In this document: piece by piece, positions 7,748-14,079 of the stretch | Numbering within the stretch: the stretch's first letter is position 1 | How the letters are laid out: every line of letters begins with the position of its first letter | Assembly: GCA_012797505.1 (NCBI GenBank) | Contig: JAAZOZ010000054.1 | Span: 1 to 21,991 of the forward strand | Source: Smithella sp. | GTDB taxonomy: Bacteria; Desulfobacterota; Syntrophia; Syntrophales; Smithellaceae | Reading direction: 5' to 3' | Length of the DNA stretch: 21,991 bases | Made by a program: the position numbers and the translations under genes | Notes under the pieces: generated by a model | Database searches by the model: none | What the model saw: the letters and a program-made list of their open reading frames with translations, nothing else | Told to the model about the DNA's origin: nothing

Positions 7748-8643
7748 CGGCGCGGCCGGTTGTCGCGGCGCCCCGGAAGATCAAGGGAATTCTGTTGCTC
7801 CCGCACAGGCGGTCCGCCATGATTCGGAATATCGAAAAAATCTTTGTTGCACTGATTTTCATTTCGATCTGTGTTTTACGGCCGGGCGAGGCAGGCGCGG
7901 AAAATGTTCTGCCGGACAAAAACCCGTTTTCCATCCTGATGCAAACAAAGGCGCCCATTTCCTCCGTCGCAGTTCAAAAAATCATTCCGCATGACGCAAA
8001 CGCTTTCACGCAGGGACTGATCATCATGGACGGTTCTTTGTGCGAGTCCACCGGCCTGCTGGGGCGATCGACGCTGGCCTGCAAAGACATCGCGACCGGG
8101 AAAGTTCTCAGGCAGATTCAACTGCCTACGGAGTTTTTCGGAGAGGGCATCGCGCTTTTCAAAAACCGGATTTATCTGCTGACCTGGCAAAACCAAACCG
8201 CCCTGGTGTATGATGCCGCCTCCCTGAAGGAAATCCGGAGAATTCAATACGAAGGAGAGGGCTGGGGGCTGGCTTCCGACGGGAAAAGCCTGCTCATGAG
8301 CGACGGTTCTTCGACGATCGTTTTCCGCGACCCGGAATCCTTTAAAATCCGAAGAAGAATCCATGTCAGCGACGGGGACAGGCCGGTTTCCGGGCTCAAT
8401 GAGCTGGAGTTTGTCCGGGGGGAAATCTGGGCGAATATTTATCTGGAGGACATCATTGCCCGCATTTCGCCCCACACCGGCAGGATAACGGGATGGATTG
8501 ATTTATCCCCGCTTCGTTCTTATCTTCCCGCCAATGCCCGCGTGGATGTGCTCAACGGCATCGCCTATGACGGGAAGAGAAACCGCATGTTTGTGACCGG
8601 CAAATACTGGCCTCACCTTTTTGAAATTCAACTGTCGCCGTAA
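7744..8643 (+). CDS. glutaminyl-peptide cyclotransferase (plant/bacterial-type beta-propeller)
   Basis: Belongs to the glutamine cyclotransferase family that converts N-terminal Gln of peptides to pyroglutamate. Family landmarks are all present: NAFTQGL, CESTGLLGRS, FFGEGIALF, LTWQNQTALVYD, EGEGWGLASDG, MSDGSS, GLNELEFV, IWANIYLEDIIARI, LNGIAYDG and VTGKYWP at the C-terminus. Two starts are plausible. ATG 7744 overlaps the tsaB stop and has AGGAG six bases upstream. ATG 7819 has only a weak site but gives a compact signal peptide with hydrophobic core IFVALIFISICVL and a likely cut after AGA. With the longer start this becomes a signal with a basic n-region of about 30 residues. The protein is probably periplasmic. 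It seems co-transcribed with rseP-tsaB. Confidence 0.9.
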   Translation: MTARPVVAAPRKIKGILLLPHRRSAMIRNIEKIFVALIFISICVLRPGEAGAENVLPDKNPFSILMQTKAPISSVAVQKIIPHDANAFTQGLIIMDGSLCESTGLLGRSTLACKDIATGKVLRQIQLPTEFFGEGIALFKNRIYLLTWQNQTALVYDAASLKEIRRIQYEGEGWGLASDGKSLLMSDGSSTIVFRDPESFKIRRRIHVSDGDRPVSGLNELEFVRGEIWANIYLEDIIARISPHTGRITGWIDLSPLRSYLPANARVDVLNGIAYDGKRNRMFVTGKYWPHLFEIQLSP

Positions 8644-8647
8644 AGAC

Positions 8648-8676
8648 TTGACCGTCCGCCGGTTTTGCATTATAAG
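8648..8676 (+). promoter_or_regulatory. sigma70-type promoter for adk
   Basis: TTGACC (8648-8653) and TATAAG (8671-8676) are separated by exactly 17 bases, close to consensus at both boxes. It begins four bases after the stop of the cyclotransferase gene and gives a leader of roughly 95 bases before adk, containing the repeat at 8705-8751. Confidence 0.72.
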
Positions 8677-8704
8677 CGCCGCAGTTTGTTCCAATCCATC
8701 CCCT

Positions 8705-8751
8705 CGCGGCAAGCTGCGGAGAAAAAAACGCTCGTCGGGCTTAAGCGGGAT
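8705..8751 (+). repeat. dispersed leader repeat, copy A
   Basis: About 47 bases that match 19809-19854 with a few substitutions and one single-base gap. The shared core reads GCAAGCTGCGGAGA, then ACGCTCGTC, then GCTTA and GCGGGAT. The first half can fold as CGCGG-CAAG-CTGCG (with one G-U pair); the second-half hairpin of copy B is disrupted here. It sits in the adk leader, 27 bases before the start codon, in the same orientation to the downstream gene as copy B. Confidence 0.7.
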
Positions 8752-8778
8752 GGGAATGCTTCGTATCAGGAGGAAAAT

Positions 8779-9426
8779 ATGAGAATTATTTTACTGGGCG
8801 CGCCGGGCGCCGGCAAAGGCACAGTCGCCAAGCTGCTTACGGAATTTGACGGATCCGTGCAGATTTCCACGGGAGATATTCTGCGAACCGCCGTGAAAGA
8901 GGGGACGGCCCTCGGCAGGAAGGCGAAGGAATATATGGATCGGGGGGATCTGGCGCCCGATTCGCTGATCATGGACATCATGGAGGCGAGGCTGCAGGAG
9001 CCGGATTGTCAAACGGGGTTCATTCTGGATGGTTTTCCGCGGACGATTCCTCAGGCGCAGGACCTCAAAAAGCTGCTGGCCAAACTGAACATTGCGCTTG
9101 ATTTTGTCGCCAATCTGGATGTGCCGCGCGACGTGATTCTGGATCGTCTGACCACGCGCAGAACCTGTTGCAATCCGGCCTGCCAGGCCATTTACAACGT
9201 CAAAAGCAATCCACCGCGGGAAGACGGAACCTGCACGCTGTGCGATCATCAGACTGTTCAGCGCGATGATGAAACGGAAGAAGCGATTTCCAACCGTCTG
9301 GAGACCTACAATGCGAAAACAGCGCCGCTCATCGGTTTTTATGAAAAAGAGGGGCTGCTGAAAACATTTCTGTCTCTTTCTTCCAAAGATACGGTTGCCG
9401 AAATTAAAAAAGCGCTTGGCGCCTGA
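8779..9426 (+). CDS. adk: adenylate kinase with zinc-type lid
   Basis: Interconverts ATP+AMP and two ADP in the cytoplasm. The P-loop is GAPGAGKG (residues 7-14), followed by the AMP-binding STGDILR (30-36) and FILDGFPRT (81-89). The lid carries Cys130/Cys131, Cys135, Cys152 and Cys155, a zinc-ribbon-like set as in Gram-positive and many delta-group enzymes, though the first pair is spaced wider than the common CxxC. 215 residues is the standard long-lid length. The start has AGGAGG (8768-8773) five bases upstream; the frame is open to 8665, but upstream codons fall in the leader repeat. A strong promoter precedes it. Confidence 0.97.
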   Translation: MRIILLGAPGAGKGTVAKLLTEFDGSVQISTGDILRTAVKEGTALGRKAKEYMDRGDLAPDSLIMDIMEARLQEPDCQTGFILDGFPRTIPQAQDLKKLLAKLNIALDFVANLDVPRDVILDRLTTRRTCCNPACQAIYNVKSNPPREDGTCTLCDHQTVQRDDETEEAISNRLETYNAKTAPLIGFYEKEGLLKTFLSLSSKDTVAEIKKALGA

Positions 9427-9441
9427 AGGCCCCGGGTTGAA

Positions 9442-11409
9442 ATGATTGCGTATGAAAGAGAGCTGAATCCGGAGCAGTATCGGGTGGTCACGGAAAAAGG
9501 CGGACCGCTTCTTGTTCTCGCGGGCGCCGGAAGCGGCAAGACGCGGACGCTGACGTACCGGGTGGCGCGCCTGCTGGAAGACGGGGTGCCGCCGGAGCGC
9601 ATTCTGCTGGCCACGTTCACCAACAAAGCCGCCCGTTCCATGCTCTGCCGCGTGGAAAGTCTGGTGGGCCGCGGCGCGGGAAACATTCTGGGCGGCACGT
9701 TTCATTCCATTGCCCATCGCCTGTTGAGAAGCTACGCCTCCCGTCTGGACTATTCCCACCGTTTTTCCATTGTGGACACCGAGGATGCGCGCCAGATCAT
9801 TCGGCAGGCCATGGACGACCTCCACATCGACGCCAGTCTCTCCAAATTTCCCAAAAACACGATCCTTGCCGAAATCATCAGCCTCGCCGTCAACACCGAA
9901 AGTACACTGGAGGACGTGCTGGAATCGCGGTACCCGTTCTTTTTGCATTTGAGCCCGGAAATCCATTCGATTGCCCGGCGCTATGCGCAGAAAAAAAAAG
10001 AACTCCAGGTGATGGATTTTGACGACCTCCTCGCCAATGGCCGCCGTCTCCTGAGGGAGCATCCCGATGTGCTGCAGACGCTTTCCCAACGATTTCAGTA
10101 TGTGCTGGTGGACGAATATCAGGACACCAATGTTCTTCAGGCCGAAATGGTTGATTTGATAGCCTCCGGCCACCGCAACCTGATGGTGGTGGGAGATGAT
10201 TCGCAGAGCATTTATTCTTTTCGCGGCGCCGATTTTAAAAATATTCTCCGTTTTCCCGAGCGCTATCCCGACTGTAAAATCTTCAAACTGGAGACGAACT
10301 ACCGCAGCACGCCGGAAATTCTGCATCTGGCCAATCTGAGCATCCACCAAAACGAAAACCAGTTTCCCAAGGCGCTCAAAGCGGTTCGCGGCAGGGGAAC
10401 CAGGCCCATCCTCGTTTCCGCGCAAAATGTTTTGAGGCAGGCGGACTTTGTCGCGCAGCGGATTGCCGAACTGGCCCGCGCCGGGGTGGCCTTCGGCGAC
10501 ATGGCCGTGCTCTACCGGGCGCACTATCATTCGATGGAAGTGCAGATGGAGATGGTGCGGCGCGACATTCCCTTCGACATCCGCTCCGGCATCCGTTTTT
10601 TTGAGCAGGCCCACGTCAAGGATGTGACCTCTTACATGCGCGTGCTGGTCCGTCCGGACGATGAACTGGCCTGGCGAAGACTGATGATGATGTATCCCAA
10701 AATCGGCAAGATCACGTTTGAAAAAATCTGGGCCCGGCTTTCCCGACAGGAAAATCCTCTGGAGGCGCTGCTTTCGGAATCGTTTCTCAAAACGGCTCCC
10801 AAACCCGCGCAGGCGGGCCTCGAAAAATGCCGGAAGACCTTGCTGTTATTGCTTTCCCTGGAGGCCGCCGACCGGACGCCGGGAAAAATCATCGATCTGC
10901 TCCTGAATCAGGGCGGTTACCGGACGCATCTTCAGGACACTTATTCCGACGCGACCGGACGGGAAGAAGATCTGATGCAGCTGGGAAATTTCTCCACCCG
11001 GTTCGAGACGATGGATGAGTTTCTCAATGAACTGGCGCTCTTAACCAATATGTCCAAAGAAGAAGACATTGAGGAGCGGCAGGCCGACCGGGTCATTTTG
11101 AGCACGATTCATCAGGCCAAAGGACTGGAATGGTCTTATGTATTTATCATCGGGTGCGCCGACGGCATGATCCCCCTGCAGCGCGCGCTCAGGGAGCCGG
11201 GCGGAGAAGAAGAGGAGAGGAGGCTGTTTTATGTGGCGGTGACACGCGCCAAAGATCAGCTTTACCTTTCCTATCCAGTGCTGGATTACAGCCGTTCCGC
11301 GGGCACGCTGACGCTTTCCTCATCCCGTTTTGTAGATGAAATATCCCCTCTGTCGCCGCAGGACGAGCAGCGCCCCTTTGAACAGTGGGCGCTTTTTGAC
11401 GATGTCTAA
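9442..11409 (+). CDS. UvrD/PcrA/Rep-family superfamily 1 DNA helicase
   Basis: 3'-5' DNA translocase of the SF1A type, used in repair and replication restart. The motifs appear in order: Q-motif region LNPEQYRVV, Walker A GAGSGKT (28-34), Ia ATFTNKAA, motif II DEYQDT (224-229), motif III GDDSQSIYSFRGA, motif IV TNYRS, motif V ILSTIHQAKGLEW and motif VI RRLFYVAVTRAKDQLYL. At 655 residues it is shorter than UvrD or PcrA (about 720), lacking most of the C-terminal tail, and closer in size to Rep. I cannot separate UvrD, PcrA and Rep by eye. It starts 15 bases after adk, with a weak ribosome site, probably in one transcript with adk. Confidence 0.93.
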   Translation: MIAYERELNPEQYRVVTEKGGPLLVLAGAGSGKTRTLTYRVARLLEDGVPPERILLATFTNKAARSMLCRVESLVGRGAGNILGGTFHSIAHRLLRSYASRLDYSHRFSIVDTEDARQIIRQAMDDLHIDASLSKFPKNTILAEIISLAVNTESTLEDVLESRYPFFLHLSPEIHSIARRYAQKKKELQVMDFDDLLANGRRLLREHPDVLQTLSQRFQYVLVDEYQDTNVLQAEMVDLIASGHRNLMVVGDDSQSIYSFRGADFKNILRFPERYPDCKIFKLETNYRSTPEILHLANLSIHQNENQFPKALKAVRGRGTRPILVSAQNVLRQADFVAQRIAELARAGVAFGDMAVLYRAHYHSMEVQMEMVRRDIPFDIRSGIRFFEQAHVKDVTSYMRVLVRPDDELAWRRLMMMYPKIGKITFEKIWARLSRQENPLEALLSESFLKTAPKPAQAGLEKCRKTLLLLLSLEAADRTPGKIIDLLLNQGGYRTHLQDTYSDATGREEDLMQLGNFSTRFETMDEFLNELALLTNMSKEEDIEERQADRVILSTIHQAKGLEWSYVFIIGCADGMIPLQRALREPGGEEEERRLFYVAVTRAKDQLYLSYPVLDYSRSAGTLTLSSSRFVDEISPLSPQDEQRPFEQWALFDDV

Positions 11410-11430
11410 AGTGGGGTGTGTCAGGGCGCG

Positions 11431-11892
11431 TCAGGCCTTGTCCGCATCATAGGCTGCAGCGCGATAAATCGTGTCACAGATCGGATCTCCCGCCGCCCTT
11501 GTTTTTAAAATCTCCAGCGTGGTTTGGCCGTCGGTTGCCGTGAAGAAATATTCGCGGTCAATCGCCATGACGGCCTCGCAGAGCTGCCGCGATGTGTTCT
11601 CCAGACCGAATGGACAGTGGCTTCCCTGAATATGAAATTTTTCGTCCGACAGGGAAACGACCCGGACGGTCGACGGGTCAAAGTTCTTCGTGAAAGCGGC
11701 GGCAACAGCGGACAGACGGCAATCGGGCAACTTGTTTTTTACTTTCAGCCCCAGCGCGCGTCCCTGCCGGCCGAGAATATCGTCGATGACAGGCAGAATT
11801 TCATCGCCGCATTTTTCGTGAAAAGCCTTGATCAAAAGCCCCTGCGCTTCCGTCGCATTTCCGGGCAGGAGGTCGTTTCGTTTTCCGGACAT
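11431..11892 (-). CDS. uncharacterised protein with CPFG...GDPxCD motif (ATC hydrolase-like)
   Basis: A 153-residue soluble protein of unknown function. The C-terminal half has HCPFG (Cys93), Cys105, AIDREYF, then LEILKTRAAGDPICD (Cys139, Asp140). This layout recalls the L-2-amino-thiazoline-4-carboxylate hydrolase-like family and related small-molecule sensing domains; the match is from memory of motifs and is weak. ATG 11892 is preferred because AGGAG lies five bases upstream. An earlier in-frame ATG (11907) overlaps the stop of the flavin reductase-like gene as ATGA and would add five residues. It is the last gene of a minus-strand trio and converges on the helicase gene. Confidence 0.68.
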   Translation of the reverse strand: MSGKRNDLLPGNATEAQGLLIKAFHEKCGDEILPVIDDILGRQGRALGLKVKNKLPDCRLSAVAAAFTKNFDPSTVRVVSLSDEKFHIQGSHCPFGLENTSRQLCEAVMAIDREYFFTATDGQTTLEILKTRAAGDPICDTIYRAAAYDADKA

Positions 11893-11903
11893 AGCTTCTC
11901 CTG

Positions 11904-12404
11904 TCATTCCGTTTCGTAGCAGGCCAGAACCTCGCCGAAGTACAGCGTGTGATAGTCTTTCCCGGGATAGATGGTTTGGTCCAGGCCCGAATCCAGATTT
12001 GCAGGATTCAAGGCGGATTTATAAACCGTTCTGCACTCGAAATGAATTCCCGGAGTCTGAATGATCGGGGATGCGACGTGCCGTCCATTTGCCGTTTTCA
12101 GGTTGCACATCCTGAACTTGTCCACATCCCGGCCCGATTTTGTTCCGCAAAATGCCGTTTCCCGGCTCATATCGCCGGAAGGAACGGTAACCGTGAAGTC
12201 TGAAGCCTTTTCCATGAGGCCGAAGGTGTGACGGGTACGGCGCACCGCCACCATCAGAACCTGTTTCTGCCAGACCACGCCGAACATGGCCCAGCCAATG
12301 GTCATGGTGTTGAGCTCCCCTTCAGCCGCAACGGTCAGAAAAGCGCCTTTACGGATTTTGTCCATGGCCTGGTCAGCCATGCTCATATACTTGAAATCTT
12401 TCAT
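11904..12404 (-). CDS. flavin reductase-like (flavoredoxin-type) FMN-binding protein
   Basis: A 166-residue member of the flavin reductase-like/flavoredoxin fold, which binds FMN and passes electrons in anaerobes. Visible features are the N-terminal AFLTVAAEGELNTMTIGW segment (MTIGW at 34-38), the strand with VAVRRTRHTFGLME, and CGTKSGRDVDKF (86-97), which is typical of this family. The start has an excellent ribosome site, GGAGGAG four bases upstream. It lies between a small CxxC protein gene and the CPFG-motif gene, all on the minus strand, with the downstream gene touching or overlapping its stop. The physiological electron donor and acceptor cannot be told from sequence. Confidence 0.85.
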   Translation of the reverse strand: MKDFKYMSMADQAMDKIRKGAFLTVAAEGELNTMTIGWAMFGVVWQKQVLMVAVRRTRHTFGLMEKASDFTVTVPSGDMSRETAFCGTKSGRDVDKFRMCNLKTANGRHVASPIIQTPGIHFECRTVYKSALNPANLDSGLDQTIYPGKDYHTLYFGEVLACYETE

Positions 12405-12436
12405 TTTCTCCTCCCTTTTGACAAGCGTCTTTAACG

Positions 12437-12459
12437 CGGCGGCCCTGCCTTTTGCCGCC
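12437..12459 (-). other. hairpin between the CxxC gene and the flavin reductase-like gene
   Basis: GGCGGC (12437-12442) and GCCGCC (12454-12459) form a perfect 6-bp inverted repeat immediately after the CxxC gene stop. On the minus strand it is not followed by a U-run, so it is not a standard terminator; it could be a processing or attenuation site between the two genes. Confidence 0.3.
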
Positions 12460-12650
12460 TAGGCCTCGTGGGCCTTTTTCCCGTAAACCCTTTCATACGC
12501 GGCACAATACGGACAGATTCCTTGTTCGATATTTTTGACAAACCAGAAGGCCAGGCCTTTCTGGTGTTTTCTGGCCTGCCTGCATACCGGACATTCAACG
12601 CACTTTTTCGCCATCTGTTTGTCTTTCTCAGAAAAAGTTTTTGAGTTCAT
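12459..12650 (-). CDS. small cysteine-rich (zinc-ribbon-like) protein
   Basis: A 63-residue protein with Cys17, Cys20 and Cys23 near the N-terminus (CVECPVC) and Cys46 and Cys49 (CPYC) near the C-terminus, separated by a basic/aromatic stretch RKHQKGLAFWFVK. The paired CxxC knuckles suggest a bound zinc ion or Fe-S centre. The start ATG 12650 has AGGAG seven bases upstream; the frame stays open to 12773, but upstream codons lack a ribosome site. I do not recognise a named family. It appears to lead the minus-strand trio with the flavin reductase-like gene and may be a small redox or structural partner. Confidence 0.7.
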   Translation of the reverse strand: MNSKTFSEKDKQMAKKCVECPVCRQARKHQKGLAFWFVKNIEQGICPYCAAYERVYGKKAHEA

Positions 12651-12674
12651 GAAGAGTCTCCTTGCGATCAAGAT

Positions 12675-12717
12675 CCTTCCGTTTCCGAAGGGACTTTCGT
12701 TTTTTTCGAAACTTCGG
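12675..12717. other. overlapping inverted repeats in divergent intergenic region
   Basis: CCGAAG (12685-12690) plus TTTCG (12695-12699) pair with CGAAA plus CTTCGG (12707-12717) around seven T residues, with a four-base bulge. CCTTC (12675-12679) can instead pair with GAAGG (12687-12691), so the two folds exclude each other. It lies between the divergent CxxC and GltD-like genes. The rest of this roughly 200-base gap shows no convincing promoter on either strand. Confidence 0.4.
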
Positions 12718-12852
12718 ATTTCTTCATCCTTCGCGTTTTTCAGTGCATTAGCAACCTTTGTCCCTCCCGGCAATCATTATTTTCTGAAATCGTTCTTGAA
12801 ACCGCGGGCGCTTTGGACTATGAAGATTCGACAAAAGGGAGGTACGTTCGAC

Positions 12853-14079
12853 TTGATCCAGCAGATGGCTGCCCGCTGCCTGAAATGCAAGGTTCCCCAG
12901 TGCAGGAAGCACTGCCCCGTATCCACGCCGATTCCCGACGTGACGAGGCTCGTGGAAGAAGGAAAAGAGCAGGAGGCGGCCCAAATCCTGTTTGCCAACA
13001 ATCCGCTTTCGGCCGTGTGCTCCATCGTCTGCCCGCATGAGCGAAACTGTTTTGGCCACTGTGTGCTCGGCAAAAAATCCGAGCCGGTGGACTTTTTCAA
13101 AATCGAGCAGTTCCTGTCCTGGACCTTTCTGAAAACCTATGAGCCGCCCGTTATGGAAAAGAACGGCGCCCGCATTGCCGTGATCGGATCCGGTCCGGCC
13201 GGAATCACGATGAGCATTCTCCTGTCCCTCATGGGATACCGGGTGACGCTCATGGAGGCCCGCGACAGAATCGGCGGTGTTTTGCGCTACGGCATTCCCG
13301 GCTTCCGGCTTCCCCGGGAAATCGTGGACCGCTACGATCCCATTTTGCGCCAACTGGGCGTGCAATTCAAGCCCAACACTTTTATCGGGTCCTCCATCAC
13401 GCTCGACGATATGTTCATCGACGGCTATAAGGCCGTCTTCATCGCGGTCGGCACGGCCAAACCCAACAAGCTCGGTCTGCTGGGCGAGACGCTGGGCAAT
13501 GTTTATTACGCCATCGACTACCTCAAAAGCCCGGAGGCCTACCGCCTCGGCCGGAACGTGGTTGTCGTGGGCGCGGGAAACGTCGCGCTGGATGCCGCGA
13601 GAATCGCGGTTCGCAGCATCGAACCGGGCGGCGCCGTGACGGTGATCAACAATCTGCTCGAGGAAGAAATCTTCGGCAACCGGCAGGAAATCGACGATGC
13701 GGTCCGGGAGGGGATTCAATTTGTCCATCTTCTTCAGGCGCTGAAGCTCGAGGAAGACGGCGTGAAGTGTGTTGCCGTTCGCGCTGAAAAAACCGAAAGC
13801 GGAACGGTTTACGAAGAGGATTTTTCCCGCACGCAAAAGATTCCCGCCGATTCGATTATCGTCGCCATCGGTCAGGGTCCGCAGGGCGCGGTGATGGCCG
13901 ACAGCAACGTTTCCAAAACACACCGCGGGCTGGTCGCCGCCGATGAAAACGGCCATACCTCATCCCCGGGCGTGTTTGCCGCGGGCGATATCGTCACGGG
14001 GCCGAAAACGGTCGTCGAGGCCGTGGCCTTTGCCAAAAAGGTCGCCCTGGAAATTGACCGGTACTGCCGGGAAAATTAA
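12853..14079 (+). CDS. GltD/PreT-like FAD- and NAD(P)-dependent oxidoreductase with N-terminal Fe-S domain
   Basis: Soluble flavoprotein resembling the glutamate synthase small subunit and the PreT subunit of dihydropyrimidine dehydrogenase. The N-terminal domain has two cysteine sets, CLKCKVPQCRKHCP and CSIVCPHERNCFGHC, expected to hold two 4Fe-4S clusters. FAD binding is at IAVIGSGPAG, then IGGVLRYGIPGFRLP. The NAD(P) site is VVVVGAGNVALDAA, and the final FAD motif is VFAAGDIVTGPKTVVEA. TTG 12853 is chosen because GGGAGG lies ten bases upstream, giving 408 residues; ATG 12820 would add 11 residues but has no ribosome site. No large glutamate synthase subunit is nearby, so the electron-accepting partner is unknown. 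It converges on aspS with a four-base overlap of the ends. Confidence 0.88.
   Translation: MIQQMAARCLKCKVPQCRKHCPVSTPIPDVTRLVEEGKEQEAAQILFANNPLSAVCSIVCPHERNCFGHCVLGKKSEPVDFFKIEQFLSWTFLKTYEPPVMEKNGARIAVIGSGPAGITMSILLSLMGYRVTLMEARDRIGGVLRYGIPGFRLPREIVDRYDPILRQLGVQFKPNTFIGSSITLDDMFIDGYKAVFIAVGTAKPNKLGLLGETLGNVYYAIDYLKSPEAYRLGRNVVVVGAGNVALDAARIAVRSIEPGGAVTVINNLLEEEIFGNRQEIDDAVREGIQFVHLLQALKLEEDGVKCVAVRAEKTESGTVYEEDFSRTQKIPADSIIVAIGQGPQGAVMADSNVSKTHRGLVAADENGHTSSPGVFAAGDIVTGPKTVVEAVAFAKKVALEIDRYCREN

Noticed and set aside
8651..8666. ACCG/CGGT hairpin followed by T residues after the cyclotransferase gene
   Set aside because: The four-base stem is too weak for a terminator, and it lies inside the spacer of the adk promoter.
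8791..10614. 607-codon open frame on the minus strand across adk and the helicase gene
   Set aside because: It is antisense to two proteins with clear family motifs, has no recognisable domain and no ribosome site, and is explained by GC-biased third codon positions.
12748..13956. 402-codon minus-strand frame opposite the GltD-like gene
   Set aside because: The plus strand encodes well-conserved Fe-S, FAD and NAD(P) motifs; the opposite frame has none.
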